Assembly (NCBI GenBank): GCA_900552385.1
Contig: URZI01000004.1
Span: forward strand, 1-64,000
Reading direction: 5' to 3'
Origin: an uncultured Collinsella sp.
GTDB taxonomy: Bacteria > Actinomycetota > Coriobacteriia > Coriobacteriales > Coriobacteriaceae
Length of the DNA: 64,000 bases
Below the pieces are notes generated by a model. It did not search any database and was not told the origin of the DNA. It saw nothing but the letters and a program-made list of their open reading frames with translations. Shown in pieces: positions 1-9,497 of this stretch. Numbering within the stretch: position 1 is the stretch's first letter; each line of letters starts with the position of its first letter. The position numbers were made by a program, and so were the translations under genes.

Positions 1-3
1 GGG

Positions 4-28
4 TGGGGAAAGGTGTTGAAAAATGGGG
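4..28 (+). promoter_or_regulatory. MraZ-type operator boxes (three direct repeats)
   Basis: Three five-base boxes lie exactly 10 bases apart: TGGGG (4-8), TGTTG (14-18) and TGGGG (24-28). MraZ is known to bind direct TGG-type repeats separated by five-base spacers upstream of its own gene, and this is that spacing. The boxes overlap the -35 element and spacer of the predicted mraZ promoter, so binding should repress the dcw operon. More boxes could lie before base 1. Confidence 0.65.
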
Positions 29-44
29 CGGTTCCCCATATTAT
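16..44 (+). promoter_or_regulatory. Promoter of the dcw operon (PmraZ)
   Basis: TTGAAA (16-21) and TATTAT (39-44) are separated by 17 bases, a good housekeeping sigma spacing. Transcription would start near base 51, leaving a short leader before mraZ. The leader contains CGGGG-tggtt-CCCCG (61-75), which closely resembles the dyad TGGGG-cggtt-CCCCA (24-38) inside the promoter spacer. Confidence 0.6.
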
Positions 45-112
45 TGATGACGTCGACAGGCGGGGTGGTTCCCCGCGTACGTGCCATCTGAGTAACCGAG
101 GGGAGGGTGCAC

Positions 113-547
113 ATGGGAATGACGGGTGCATACGAGCGCAATCTCGATGCAAAAGGTCGTCTATCCCTGCCTGCACCCCTTCGCGAGGAGCTTGGAGAGC
201 ACGTTCGCGTGTTCAAAGCCCTGGATGTCGATGCTCTGTACGTGTTCTCTGCCGAGGCCTTCGATAAGTGGGTCGAAGGGCTCTTCGCGGGTCGTGAGGG
301 CCACGAGGGTTTTAACCCGCGTGACATTAATGACCAGAAGCTCATGAGGGCGATCAACAAGCGCACCACGTCGATGGACGTGGACAGCGCCGGTCGTATC
401 GGTCTTTCCGAGTCTCTCCGCAAACAGGCGAACCTCGACCGCGAGGTCACGGTTGTGGGCAACTACGACCACCTTGAGGTTTGGGATCGCGCCGCGGCCG
501 ATGAGGACGATGACGATGAGGCCCTGCTGGACCTCTTCTTCTCGTAG
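113..547 (+). CDS. mraZ: Transcriptional regulator MraZ
   Basis: MraZ is the DNA-binding regulator that heads dcw clusters and controls its own operon; it forms oligomeric rings of SpoVT/AbrB-like domains. The 144-residue product has the family length and both signature loops, DAKGR at residues 12-16 and DSAGR at 91-95. An in-frame GTG lies at 107 and a second ATG at 119. The ATG at 113 is chosen because GAGGGGAGG sits just upstream at good spacing. The C-terminus is unusually acidic. The operator boxes at 4-28 fit self-regulation. Identity is secure. Confidence 0.95.
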   Translation: MGMTGAYERNLDAKGRLSLPAPLREELGEHVRVFKALDVDALYVFSAEAFDKWVEGLFAGREGHEGFNPRDINDQKLMRAINKRTTSMDVDSAGRIGLSESLRKQANLDREVTVVGNYDHLEVWDRAAADEDDDDEALLDLFFS

Positions 548-567
548 GGGCAAGGCACGGGTAACGG

Positions 568-1533
568 ATGGAGCGTGGGATCTTGACACAAGAATATCGG
601 CATGAACCTGTCATGCTCGGCGAAGTGCTTGAGTCGCTGCGGCTAAAGAGCGGCTCCGTTGTCTGCGATTGCACCCTTGGCGGTGCCGGCCATTCGGTAA
701 AGATGGCCGCGCAGGTGGGGGAGACGGGCCTTTTGCTCGGCGTCGATCAGGACGACATGGCCCTCGAGGCCGCTGGCGCCCGTCTGGACCGCGAGGTTCC
801 CGGCGTTCCGCACCAGCTCCTGAAGGGCAACTTCGGCGACTTGGACGAGCTTCTTTGCTCGGCCGAGGTGCCCGGGGTCGATGGCTTCCTGTTCGATTTG
901 GGCGTTTCGTCACCGCAACTCGATATCCCTGGCAGGGGCTTTTCGTATAACGAGGACGCCCCATTGGACATGCGGATGGATCCGGGTAATAACACCTTAA
1001 ACGCAGCTGAGGTCATCAACACCTATAACGAACACGACCTCGCCCGGATTCTACGCGTCTACGGCGAAGAGAAGTTCGCCTCGCAGATCGCGCGCGAGAT
1101 CGTGCGCCGCCGCGAGCAAGAACCGATCGAAACCACCGGCCAATTTGTCGAGATCATCAAGGCGGGTATCCCGGCTGCCGCTCGTCGGCATGGCGGACAC
1201 CCGGCCAAGAAAAGTTTCCAGGCCATTCGCATCGAGGTCAATCACGAGCTCGATGTGCTCGAACGAGGGCTTGATGCTGCCACCAGGTGGCTCAACCCGG
1301 GCGGACGTATCTGCGTCATCTCGTATCACTCGCTCGAGGACCGTATCGTAAAGAACCACTTTAAGGAGATGAGCCAGGGGTGCACGTGTCCGCCGGAGAT
1401 TCCGGTGTGCGTGTGCGGCAACGTGCCGATACTCAAGGTCATCACCCGCAAACCCTTGGTTGCCCAGCCTGATGAGGTTGAGCGCAACCCTCGGGCGAGA
1501 TCAGCCAAAATCCGCGTGGCGCAGCGTCTGTAG
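568..1533 (+). CDS. rsmH: 16S rRNA m4C1402 methyltransferase RsmH (MraW)
   Basis: RsmH N4-methylates C1402 of 16S rRNA in the ribosomal P site, using SAM. The product is 321 residues, near the family norm. It begins with the conserved EYRHEPVML segment, followed by a glycine-rich SAM loop (DCTLGGAGHS, about residues 34-43) and the GVDQDD acidic strand end. The C-terminal KPL...NPRARSAKIR tail is typical of RsmH. It directly follows mraZ, the standard dcw order. A TTG at 583 is an alternative start that would remove five residues. Confidence 0.95.
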   Translation: MERGILTQEYRHEPVMLGEVLESLRLKSGSVVCDCTLGGAGHSVKMAAQVGETGLLLGVDQDDMALEAAGARLDREVPGVPHQLLKGNFGDLDELLCSAEVPGVDGFLFDLGVSSPQLDIPGRGFSYNEDAPLDMRMDPGNNTLNAAEVINTYNEHDLARILRVYGEEKFASQIAREIVRRREQEPIETTGQFVEIIKAGIPAAARRHGGHPAKKSFQAIRIEVNHELDVLERGLDAATRWLNPGGRICVISYHSLEDRIVKNHFKEMSQGCTCPPEIPVCVCGNVPILKVITRKPLVAQPDEVERNPRARSAKIRVAQRL

Positions 1534-1623
1534 GCGCGACCGCGCGATATTGGACCTCCCGCTCGCACCATAAACGAAGCTTAAACACACTACCAACGTA
1601 CTCGGGATGGGAGGCGGCATATC

Positions 1624-2094
1624 ATGGGCTACAACACTTCAAGCGCAGCACTCGCCTATGATATGAACGCCATGCCCGCCTATCGTGAGACGCCGCAGGC
1701 CCCCGTTGCTCCCCGTGAGCAGCGCACGCCGCGCTTTGATGTCTACACGGGCGCGGGCCGTCAGGCAAACCAGGCGGTAAGCCCGGTTTTCATGAGCGTT
1801 CTTAAAACGTTTTGCATCATTGCGGCTATCTTCATGACGATCGGCGTCGCCCGCGTGGCGCTTGCCGGCGTTACGGCCCAGGTGCTCAACAGCAACGCCG
1901 AGCTTACCAACACGCTCGAAAAGGCGACCGATGAGAGCTCCGACCTGGAGGTCATGCATTCGGTCTATGGCGCCGACACGCGCATTCGCGACCTTGCGGG
2001 CGCTTATGGCATGGTGGAGCCCAGCGAGAGCGTTACACTTGACTTTTCGCAGGATGCAGCCGCGGGCGCCAACGCGACCGCGACCGCTCAGTAG
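1624..2094 (+). CDS. ftsL: FtsL-like septum protein (single-pass)
   Basis: The 156-residue protein has about 55 polar residues, one hydrophobic segment at roughly residues 57-80, and then an extracytoplasmic helical stretch rich in Asn, Glu and Leu that could form a coiled coil. This is the architecture of FtsL, which bridges FtsQ and the FtsW/FtsI synthase. FtsL sequences are poorly conserved, so the call rests on topology and on the position between rsmH and the penicillin-binding protein. The Ala/Thr-rich C-terminus looks disordered. Confidence 0.65.
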   Translation: MGYNTSSAALAYDMNAMPAYRETPQAPVAPREQRTPRFDVYTGAGRQANQAVSPVFMSVLKTFCIIAAIFMTIGVARVALAGVTAQVLNSNAELTNTLEKATDESSDLEVMHSVYGADTRIRDLAGAYGMVEPSESVTLDFSQDAAAGANATATAQ

Positions 2095-2111
2095 CAAGAC
2101 GGTAGCTGAGT

Positions 2112-3977
2112 ATGACAAATGACTATCGCCGCGGTTCCGATGGGGGCCGCGGTTCTGGACGTCCCTCGTCGCGGGGACGTTCTGGTTATCAAGGAACGGG
2201 TCGGCAATCTTACAACGCCGGGCAGTCCCGTGGCAACGACCCGGCGTCGCGACTTCGCGGCTCGGGCGGCCCTCAAGTGCATAACACCAGGTCGCGCAAG
2301 AGTTCGTCGACCGAATGGCTCACAGGCGCGCCTCTGCCTCGCCGCAAAGCCGTCATGGGATTCATTGGGCTTGGCTTGGGCTTGGGCGTCTTTCGCCTTG
2401 CCGACTATCAAATTGTCGAAGCCGATAAACTGCGCGAGCGTGCCGATGCGCGCCGCCTGCTTGCGCAGACCCTCTATGCCAAACGCGGCACCATCTACGA
2501 CCGCAACGGTAACGTGCTGGCGTCGTCGGTCGAATGTCGCAACATCGCCGTGAACCCGCAGCTTGTCGATGATGTTGACAAGACGGTGTCGGCGCTGGTC
2601 AAGGCAACTGGAATCGATAAAAAGACCTGCCGCAAGCTCGTCGAGTCCGATGGCACCTGGGTGTATATCAAGCGCCAGGTGGACGAAGACGATGCTGCGG
2701 CGCTGGAGAAAAAGAACCTGCCCGGCGTGCTTTTTGAGCAGGCCATGAAGCGCGTATATCCATACGGCAATCTGGCATCGCAGGTGCTGGGTGTAGTGAA
2801 TGTAGACAACGACGGCTTGACGGGTCTCGAAAAGCAATACAACAAGCTTCTGACCGGCACGAACGGTTCTCTTGTGCGCGAGCGCGCGAGGGACGGCAGC
2901 TATATCGCCGGCGGTGCCTATAGAAAGGTGGCGGCGGTCGACGGCGTTGATATCGTGACGACGCTCGACGTCAATATCCAGCGAGCGGCTGAGGATGCTC
3001 TGGCAGAGGCTGTCGAGAAGACAAAGGCCAAGAACGGCTCGGCTTTGGTCACCGACCCCACGACCGGTGAAATTCTCGCCGCCTGCTCGTATCCGACCTA
3101 CGACCAGACCGATCTGGAGAACGCCAAGACCGAGGATATGAACCTGCGCCTGGTCACCGACGCCTACGAGCCCGGCTCGGTCTTTAAGACGCTCGTGGCG
3201 GGCGCCGGCTTCGACTTGGGCGTCGTGCGATCGAGTACGTCGTTTGAGGTGCCGGCGAGCATCAAGGTGGGCGACGATACCGTCACCGATGCCGACAAGC
3301 GCGACTATGCCATGACCATGGATGTGCGCGAGATGATGCGCCGTTCGTCCAACGTGGGCTTTGTCCTGGTGGGGCGCAAGATCGGTGCCGACGACTTTGC
3401 CGCCTATGTGGACAAGTGGGGCATCGGTCACAGCTCGGGTGTCGATTTTCCGGGCGAGAGCCTGGGCATCGTAAAGGAGCGTGACCAGTATGACGGCGCC
3501 ACTCTGGGATCGATGAGCTTTGGACAGGCGCTGTCTGTCTCTCCGATTGAGGTCGCACGTGCCGTGGGCGGCATCGCCAACGGCGGCGTGATGATGACCC
3601 CGCACTTCTATAAGTCCAGCAAAGGCGACGAGAAGGACTGGGGCGAAGGCGAGCGCGCGATTTCGGAGGACGCCGCATCCCAGGTGACATCGTGCATGCA
3701 GACGGTCGTGTCCGAGGGAACGGGCGTTGGCGGCGCGGTTGACGGCTATGACGTGGCGGGTAAGACCGGTACGGCCGAACGAGCCGACGAGAACGGCGGC
3801 TACCTCAAGGAGAACTACATGTCGTCCTTTATGGGCTTTGCACCGGCACAATCGCCCAAGGTGCTGTGCTATATCACGCTCGACGGAACGCCGAGCGGCT
3901 CGGATGCCGCTGCGGTGCCGTTCCAGTCCATTATGGCCAACGCGCTCGACGTGCTGGGTATCCCGCACACGAAGTAG
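2112..3977 (+). CDS. ftsI: Septal peptidoglycan transpeptidase (FtsI / class B PBP)
   Basis: This is a DD-transpeptidase that crosslinks septal peptidoglycan as the partner of FtsW. The 621-residue protein has a basic Gly/Ser/Arg-rich cytoplasmic tail of about 75 residues, one membrane anchor, a PBP dimerisation domain, and a transpeptidase domain with all three motifs: S356-x-x-K359, S412-S-N and K551-T-G-T. No PASTA repeats follow the catalytic domain. It starts 17 bases after the ftsL-like stop, and its position in the dcw cluster supports FtsI over an elongation PBP2. Confidence 0.92.
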   Translation: MTNDYRRGSDGGRGSGRPSSRGRSGYQGTGRQSYNAGQSRGNDPASRLRGSGGPQVHNTRSRKSSSTEWLTGAPLPRRKAVMGFIGLGLGLGVFRLADYQIVEADKLRERADARRLLAQTLYAKRGTIYDRNGNVLASSVECRNIAVNPQLVDDVDKTVSALVKATGIDKKTCRKLVESDGTWVYIKRQVDEDDAAALEKKNLPGVLFEQAMKRVYPYGNLASQVLGVVNVDNDGLTGLEKQYNKLLTGTNGSLVRERARDGSYIAGGAYRKVAAVDGVDIVTTLDVNIQRAAEDALAEAVEKTKAKNGSALVTDPTTGEILAACSYPTYDQTDLENAKTEDMNLRLVTDAYEPGSVFKTLVAGAGFDLGVVRSSTSFEVPASIKVGDDTVTDADKRDYAMTMDVREMMRRSSNVGFVLVGRKIGADDFAAYVDKWGIGHSSGVDFPGESLGIVKERDQYDGATLGSMSFGQALSVSPIEVARAVGGIANGGVMMTPHFYKSSKGDEKDWGEGERAISEDAASQVTSCMQTVVSEGTGVGGAVDGYDVAGKTGTAERADENGGYLKENYMSSFMGFAPAQSPKVLCYITLDGTPSGSDAAAVPFQSIMANALDVLGIPHTK

Positions 3978-4104
3978 GGGGTTACAATCTTTGGGGCGTG
4001 GTTTGTTGTCCCATATGAGGGGTGTTCACATGCCCTGCACCACGCATGCGCGGCGCTGGGATACAATACGCCGATAGCATTATTAGGTTTACAGGGGAGC
4101 TGCA

Positions 4105-5529
4105 ATGATAGAGATCGCCGTCAACAACCTCGCGGCCGCAACAGGGGCCCGAACCGTGACGGGAGAAGCCGATCGGGTATGCCGCGGGTGCGTTATCGAC
4201 TCGCGTCAGGTCGAGGAAGGGACGATTTTCGTCGCCTTTCCCGGTGAAAACGTCGACGGCAATGATTTTGCTTCCCGTGCCGTCCAGTCGGGTGCCGGCG
4301 CCGTCGTGATGACGCGTGAGCCCGAGGCCGAGCTGGTCTCGCTGGCGCAGGACAAGGGCTGTGCCATCTTGCTGACCGATGATCCCGAGGAGTTTCTGCT
4401 GCGTTTGGCGCACACGTACCGTCTGGAGCTTGGCTGCCTGGTCGTTGGCATTACCGGTTCCATCGGCAAGACGACGACCAAGGACGTACTCGCCGCTGTG
4501 CTCGCCAAGCGCTATCGTGTCTGGGCCACCAAGGGCAATTTCAATAACCTGATCGGCATGCCGCTCACGGTGCTTTCCGCTCCGGCCGATACCGAGGTCC
4601 TGGTGCTCGAGATGGGCATGAACCATTTCCACGAGATCGAGCGCCTGTCCCAGTCCGCCGATCCCAACCTTGCCATCGTGAGCAAGATCGGTACCTCTCA
4701 TATCGGCATTTTGGGTAGCCGCGAGAACATCGCCCGCGCTAAGGCCGAGATTGTGCAGGGTATGTGCGCCGCCGGCGACTTCTTACCGCTGCTGGTTTTG
4801 GGCGGCGAGGACGACTTTACGCCGTTCATTCGCGATACGTTCGCCCAGCCTGCTGGTATCGACGTGATGCTGGCCGGCGTCTCGGACGATGATGAGGTCC
4901 GTGCCCGCGACATTCGTGTTGATGACGAGGGCCGTCCGGTCTTTACGCTCGATTTTGGCCAGGGTGAGACGATCGATACCATGCTTGCCATCCCCGGCGT
5001 GCAGTCCGTTCCTAATGCCGTTAAGGCCGCCGCGGTTGCCTATCGCCTGGGCGTGACGCCCGAGCAGATCGATGCTGCCTTTAGAGGCCTCACGATCACC
5101 GGTCACCGCCAGGAGATCAAACGCGCCAAGAGCGGTGCCCGCGTCATTGACGATTCCTATAACGCCAGCGCCGAATCCATGGCTGCTGGCCTCGATCTAC
5201 TGTGTTCGCTTTCCTGCAGGGGGTCTCGCATGGCGATCTTGGGCGAGATGGGCGAGATGGGCGATGAGGCTCCTCGCATGCATGAGCTCGTGGGCGCCTA
5301 TGCCGCCGCCAAGAAGCTCGACATGCTGGCGTGCGTGGGTGGTGAGCTGGCCCAGCTTATGGCCGATGCCGCGCGCATGATGGGCATGGACGAGGACCGC
5401 ATCCAGGTGTTCTCCGATTATCAGCAGGTGCTCGACCGCATGGGCGGCGCGCTTGAAAAACATGATGTTGTACTGGTCAAGGGTTCCCGCTTTGTTGAGC
5501 TCGACCGCTTTGTGGAAGGTGTGTGCTAG
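4105..5529 (+). CDS. murF: UDP-MurNAc-tripeptide--D-Ala-D-Ala ligase
   Basis: MurF adds D-Ala-D-Ala to UDP-MurNAc-tripeptide in the cytoplasm, using ATP. The 474-residue protein has an N-terminal UDP-substrate domain, the ATP loop GITGSIGKTTTKD around K122, the central ligase motif EMGMNHFHEI, and the C-terminal DDSYNA motif. It starts at an ATG preceded by GGGGAGC. No murE was seen in the window, so the third residue must be added by an enzyme encoded elsewhere. Confidence 0.95.
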   Translation: MIEIAVNNLAAATGARTVTGEADRVCRGCVIDSRQVEEGTIFVAFPGENVDGNDFASRAVQSGAGAVVMTREPEAELVSLAQDKGCAILLTDDPEEFLLRLAHTYRLELGCLVVGITGSIGKTTTKDVLAAVLAKRYRVWATKGNFNNLIGMPLTVLSAPADTEVLVLEMGMNHFHEIERLSQSADPNLAIVSKIGTSHIGILGSRENIARAKAEIVQGMCAAGDFLPLLVLGGEDDFTPFIRDTFAQPAGIDVMLAGVSDDDEVRARDIRVDDEGRPVFTLDFGQGETIDTMLAIPGVQSVPNAVKAAAVAYRLGVTPEQIDAAFRGLTITGHRQEIKRAKSGARVIDDSYNASAESMAAGLDLLCSLSCRGSRMAILGEMGEMGDEAPRMHELVGAYAAAKKLDMLACVGGELAQLMADAARMMGMDEDRIQVFSDYQQVLDRMGGALEKHDVVLVKGSRFVELDRFVEGVC

Positions 5530-5532
5530 CCC

Positions 5533-6552
5533 ATGTTCGGCAATCCCTCGTATCCAACGTATCAGGCTTTTTTGGGGCTTGGCATCGCCGCTGCCATTGC
5601 GCTGCTGCTCATGCCGTGGTGGATCAAGCTGCTTAAGGTCGAGGGTATCGGCCAGCAGGTTCGTGCCGACGGCCCCAAGCGTCATTTGGTTAAGCAGGGA
5701 ACGCCCACCATGGGTGGCGTTGTCATCCTCGTCGCGATCTCGCTGACCTGCCTGCTGATGGGCAAGCTCACCACCGAGCTCGTGCTCGTGCTGCTCGCCA
5801 CGCTGGCGACCGGCGTGCTGGGCCTGATTGACGACCTAACCTCCGTTACGCATGGGCGCTCGCTCGGTCTGACGCCCCATGCCAAGATGATCGGTCTAAC
5901 CATTATCTGTGTCACCTTTACGGTACTTGCCGTTAACTGGTGCGGCGTCGCCCCCGAGATTCGTTTTCCCGGCGGCCTGGCGATTGACCTCGGTGTTCTT
6001 TCGACCACTATCTGCGGCCTTTCGTTCCCGTGGCTCTACATTGTCTTTTGCTGGCTGATGATCGCCGGTCTTTCTAATGCCGTGAACCTGACCGATGGCC
6101 TTGACGGTCTTGCTGGTGGCACCTCCATGATTGCCATGCTCGCCATGGCTGCCATGGCGTTTTTGCACGGAGACGTGAACCTGTCCATCTTCTGCACCGC
6201 GTGTGCCGGTGCCTGCTTGGGCTTTCTGTGGTTCAACTGCTATCCGGCGAGCATCTTTATGGGCGATACCGGCTCGCTTGCCCTGGGCGCCGCGTTTGCC
6301 TGCACGTCCATCATGACCAACACCGAGGTCGTCTCCCTCATCATCGGCGGCCTGTTTATCGTTGAGACCCTGTCGGTCATGATTCAGGTTGTCTACTTCC
6401 ACTTTACGCACAAGCGCGTCTTCCTTATGGCGCCCATCCATCATCATTTCGAAAAGAAGGGCTGGGCCGAGACCAAGGTCGTCATCCGTTTTTGGATTAT
6501 CGCTGCGGCCTTTGGTGCCGTTGGCCTTGCCCTGTTCTTCCAGTTGGGATAG
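5533..6552 (+). CDS. mraY: Phospho-MurNAc-pentapeptide translocase
   Basis: MraY transfers phospho-MurNAc-pentapeptide to undecaprenyl phosphate, making lipid I at the inner face of the membrane. The 339-residue protein has about ten hydrophobic segments. It carries the family motifs for nucleotide and metal binding: KQGTPTMGG, GLIDD, NLTDGLDGLAGG, FMGDTGSLALG and MAPIHHHFEKKGW. It starts three bases after murF and is probably translationally coupled to it. Confidence 0.96.
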   Translation: MFGNPSYPTYQAFLGLGIAAAIALLLMPWWIKLLKVEGIGQQVRADGPKRHLVKQGTPTMGGVVILVAISLTCLLMGKLTTELVLVLLATLATGVLGLIDDLTSVTHGRSLGLTPHAKMIGLTIICVTFTVLAVNWCGVAPEIRFPGGLAIDLGVLSTTICGLSFPWLYIVFCWLMIAGLSNAVNLTDGLDGLAGGTSMIAMLAMAAMAFLHGDVNLSIFCTACAGACLGFLWFNCYPASIFMGDTGSLALGAAFACTSIMTNTEVVSLIIGGLFIVETLSVMIQVVYFHFTHKRVFLMAPIHHHFEKKGWAETKVVIRFWIIAAAFGAVGLALFFQLG

Positions 6553-6561
6553 TGGTCTTTC

Positions 6562-7968
6562 ATGCCTCTTGCTGATGTCTTTAGCCTGCTCGTTTTGGGT
6601 CAGGGCAAATCCGGTCTCGATGTCGCCCGCTGGGCGCTGGCACATCCCGAGCGCGTAAGCGCCGTTACCGTGTATGGCGGCGGCACCTCTGAGCCCAATG
6701 ACGCCACGCGTGCGCTCGAGGCTGCTGGTGCGTCGTTTGTCTATGGGACCGAACAGGTCGAGGGCGCCTATGACGTATGCGTGACGTGCCCGGGCATCTC
6801 GGAGTTCTCGGGCTTCTTTAAGGCCGGGCGCGAGCATGCCGCCCAGATTATGGGTGAGCCCGAGTTTGCCTATCGCCTGTCGCCCGATAACTGGATTGCC
6901 ATCACGGGCACCAACGGCAAGACGACCACCACGTCGCTGACTGATTTTCTGCTTAAGGCTGCCGGCGAGGCCAGCGTTGCTGTCGGCAACATCGGCGAGC
7001 CGCCGGTCAACGAGATTGACGGCCGAGCCCACAACGAGTGGTTTGTGGCTGAGCTCTCGAGCTATCAGATTGCTACGACAACCGAGCTCCACCCCCGCGT
7101 GGCGGTGCTGCTCAACATCACTCCCGACCACTTGGGCTGGCATAAGAGCCATAAGAACTATGCGCTTGCCAAGATCAAACTGTTTGACAATATGGTCGAT
7201 GACGATCTGGTGGTTGTCGACGTCGAAGACGCCGGCATTCACGAGTTCGATGAGTACATCTACACGCCGGGTCGTCGCATCTGCAAGGTTGCCTTTGACG
7301 AGCCTGAGGGCGAGGATGCCGCCTTTGTGCGCGATGGCAAGATGATCGTGCGTCTGAAGGGCGTCGAGACCCCGCTCATCGCTACATCCGAGCTCAAGAT
7401 CTCGGGCCATCACAATGTTATCAATGCCCTGTGCGCTGCCACGGCTGCCTTGGCGGTCGGTGCCGATGTCGATGGTGTCTGCCGCGGTCTTGCCTCGTTC
7501 CAGCCGCTCGAGCACCGCGTGGAGCCGTGTGGCGAGATTGACGGCGTGCGCTACGTCAACGATTCCAAGGCGACCAACACCGATGCGGTCGAGAAGGCGC
7601 TGACGGCATTTCCCGATGACGACGTGATCTTGCTGCTCGGCGGCCACGATAAGGGCACGCCGCTCACGGACTTCGCGCGCGTTGTTATGGATAACGTACG
7701 CTCGGTCGTCTGCTTTGGCGATGCGCGCGAGCGCTTCACCGCCGCTATGGACGAGGCCGATGTCGATGGCGATGTGGATATCGCCCAGGCGGATGACCTA
7801 CGCGACGCCGTGGACGTTGCCCGTTCGCTTTCGAGCCGTGGTGACGTGATCTTACTTTCACCTGCCTGCTCTTCGTTCGATGAGTTCTCGGGCTATGAGG
7901 AGCGCGGCCGCGTGTTTAAGGACTACGTGGCTCAGCTTGCCGCTACAGCGAAATCACAAATGGAATAG
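6562..7968 (+). CDS. murD: UDP-MurNAc-L-Ala--D-Glu ligase
   Basis: MurD adds D-glutamate to UDP-MurNAc-L-alanine. The 468-residue protein has an N-terminal Rossmann-like UDP domain (LVLGQGKSGLDVARW), the ATP loop ITGTNGKTTTTS with K120, the HLGWH motif, and the C-terminal VNDSKATNTDA and SPACSSFDEFSGYEERG motifs that mark MurD among Mur ligases. It begins nine bases after mraY, in the standard dcw order. Confidence 0.96.
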   Translation: MPLADVFSLLVLGQGKSGLDVARWALAHPERVSAVTVYGGGTSEPNDATRALEAAGASFVYGTEQVEGAYDVCVTCPGISEFSGFFKAGREHAAQIMGEPEFAYRLSPDNWIAITGTNGKTTTTSLTDFLLKAAGEASVAVGNIGEPPVNEIDGRAHNEWFVAELSSYQIATTTELHPRVAVLLNITPDHLGWHKSHKNYALAKIKLFDNMVDDDLVVVDVEDAGIHEFDEYIYTPGRRICKVAFDEPEGEDAAFVRDGKMIVRLKGVETPLIATSELKISGHHNVINALCAATAALAVGADVDGVCRGLASFQPLEHRVEPCGEIDGVRYVNDSKATNTDAVEKALTAFPDDDVILLLGGHDKGTPLTDFARVVMDNVRSVVCFGDARERFTAAMDEADVDGDVDIAQADDLRDAVDVARSLSSRGDVILLSPACSSFDEFSGYEERGRVFKDYVAQLAATAKSQME

Positions 7969-7976
7969 GGGTTGCG

Positions 7977-9497
7977 GTGAGAGAGGAGAGCCCCCGACAA
8001 GGTATGAGGAGGCCCGACTCGGACCGTGCTTCCTCACGGCGCATCACATCGTGTTCCAGCCGCGGTGGGCAGTCGTTTAGCGAACGCTATATTGCCGGCG
8101 TTCCCGCCCGTATCATGCGCCCCCGTTTGATATTCATGGCCTGCTTGTTTACCTTGGTATGCTTTGGCCTGCTGATGGTGTACTCGGCGTCTTCGGTCGA
8201 GGCGCTGCACGAGAATGGCTCGGCGACGTTTTTTCTGGGTCGACAGGCCGCGTTTGCCGTGGTCGGTGTTCTGGCGCTGATTGCCATCGTGCGCGTTTTG
8301 CCGGACAGCTGGTTTGGGGAGGATGTGCTCAGGATCTTCCTCATCGGCATGATAGGGCTACTGCTTCTGGTGTTCTTGGTGGGCAGCGGCAGCCGTGGCG
8401 CCACGCGCTGGCTCAACATCGCCGGTATTCAGTTCCAGCCTTCCGAGTTTTTAAAGCCATTTGCCATTGCGTATTCGGCCATCATGCTTGATCGCTTCTT
8501 TTCGCCCGGTGGCAACATCAACGAATTCCTTCGCAAGATGGGCATCTACCTGGGCATTTCGCTCTTTCTGATCTTTATCCAGCCCGATTTCGGTACTGTC
8601 CTGATCATCCTGTTGACCCTCATGTGCATGGCGTTGTTTGCGGGTCTCGACCCCAGATTTATCATCGGCGTGCTAATCTTCGGCATTCTCGTGATCGTGA
8701 TTGCGCTTGTCGCAGAGCCGTACCGTATGGTGCGTATTCAGGTTGCCTTGAACCCTTGGGCCGACGAGTATGGTGACGGCTATCAGGCCACGCTTGCCAT
8801 CATGGCCTTTGCCTCGGGCGGTCTGTTCGGCCGCGGCATCGGCAACTCAACCATGAAGTACTCGTATCTGCCCGAAGCGCACAACGACTACATCCTGGCC
8901 ATCATTGGCGAGGAAGTCGGTTTTGTCGGAACCGTGCTGTTCTTCTTGGTGTTTGCGATGCTGATCTACTCGGCGTTTCGCATTGCCGAGCAGGCGACCG
9001 ATCGCCGGGGCGCGCTCATGGCGTCTGGCTCCGCGGTCATTCTCGCGGTGCAGTTTTTGATTAACGCGCTGGGCATCCTCAACGTGTTTCCCATGACGGG
9101 CAAACCGTTGCCGTTTATTAGCTACGGCGGTTCGTCGATTATTGTGTCGCTTATGCTTGCCGGGTTGATCCTGCGCGTTTCGTACGAGAGCGCCCGCCGC
9201 GATGAGTATGACCGTCGCCGTGAGAGCTTTGCCGTTATGGACGAGAGCACCGCCGGCGTAGCCCATGTGCGCGGTGAACGACCTTCGCGTAGCGGCTTTA
9301 CCGTTCTGGATGGTTCTGCATCCGAGCCGGCAGCTCGTCCACGCTCGCGAACGGCTCCGCAAGGCCGTCCGCAGCGCCCCAGCCCTCGCAACGCGGGCGG
9401 CGGATATAATCGAATCGATTTGAACTCGGACCCGTCGGCGCGTCTGCGCACCGACGACCAGGGACCGCGTGTACGAAGGGACTACCATGACCGATAA
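7977..9497 (+). CDS. ftsW: Septal peptidoglycan glycosyltransferase FtsW (SEDS)
   Basis: FtsW is the SEDS glycan polymerase that works with the septal PBP. The 506-residue protein has about ten membrane segments from roughly residue 45, with the SEDS signatures VYSASS, SGSRGATRW, QPDFGT and FPMTGKPLPFISYGGSS. A GTG at 7977 gives a 40-residue basic cytoplasmic extension; a later start is possible. The roughly 100-residue C-terminal tail is Pro/Arg/Ser-rich and looks disordered. Its 3' end overlaps the start of murG. Confidence 0.93.
   Translation: MREESPRQGMRRPDSDRASSRRITSCSSRGGQSFSERYIAGVPARIMRPRLIFMACLFTLVCFGLLMVYSASSVEALHENGSATFFLGRQAAFAVVGVLALIAIVRVLPDSWFGEDVLRIFLIGMIGLLLLVFLVGSGSRGATRWLNIAGIQFQPSEFLKPFAIAYSAIMLDRFFSPGGNINEFLRKMGIYLGISLFLIFIQPDFGTVLIILLTLMCMALFAGLDPRFIIGVLIFGILVIVIALVAEPYRMVRIQVALNPWADEYGDGYQATLAIMAFASGGLFGRGIGNSTMKYSYLPEAHNDYILAIIGEEVGFVGTVLFFLVFAMLIYSAFRIAEQATDRRGALMASGSAVILAVQFLINALGILNVFPMTGKPLPFISYGGSSIIVSLMLAGLILRVSYESARRDEYDRRRESFAVMDESTAGVAHVRGERPSRSGFTVLDGSASEPAARPRSRTAPQGRPQRPSPRNAGGGYNRIDLNSDPSARLRTDDQGPRVRRDYHDR

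Noticed and set aside
2088..3968. 626-residue minus-strand ORF opposite the septal PBP
   Set aside because: It is a shadow of ftsI caused by high GC and codon bias; the plus frame has all catalytic motifs.
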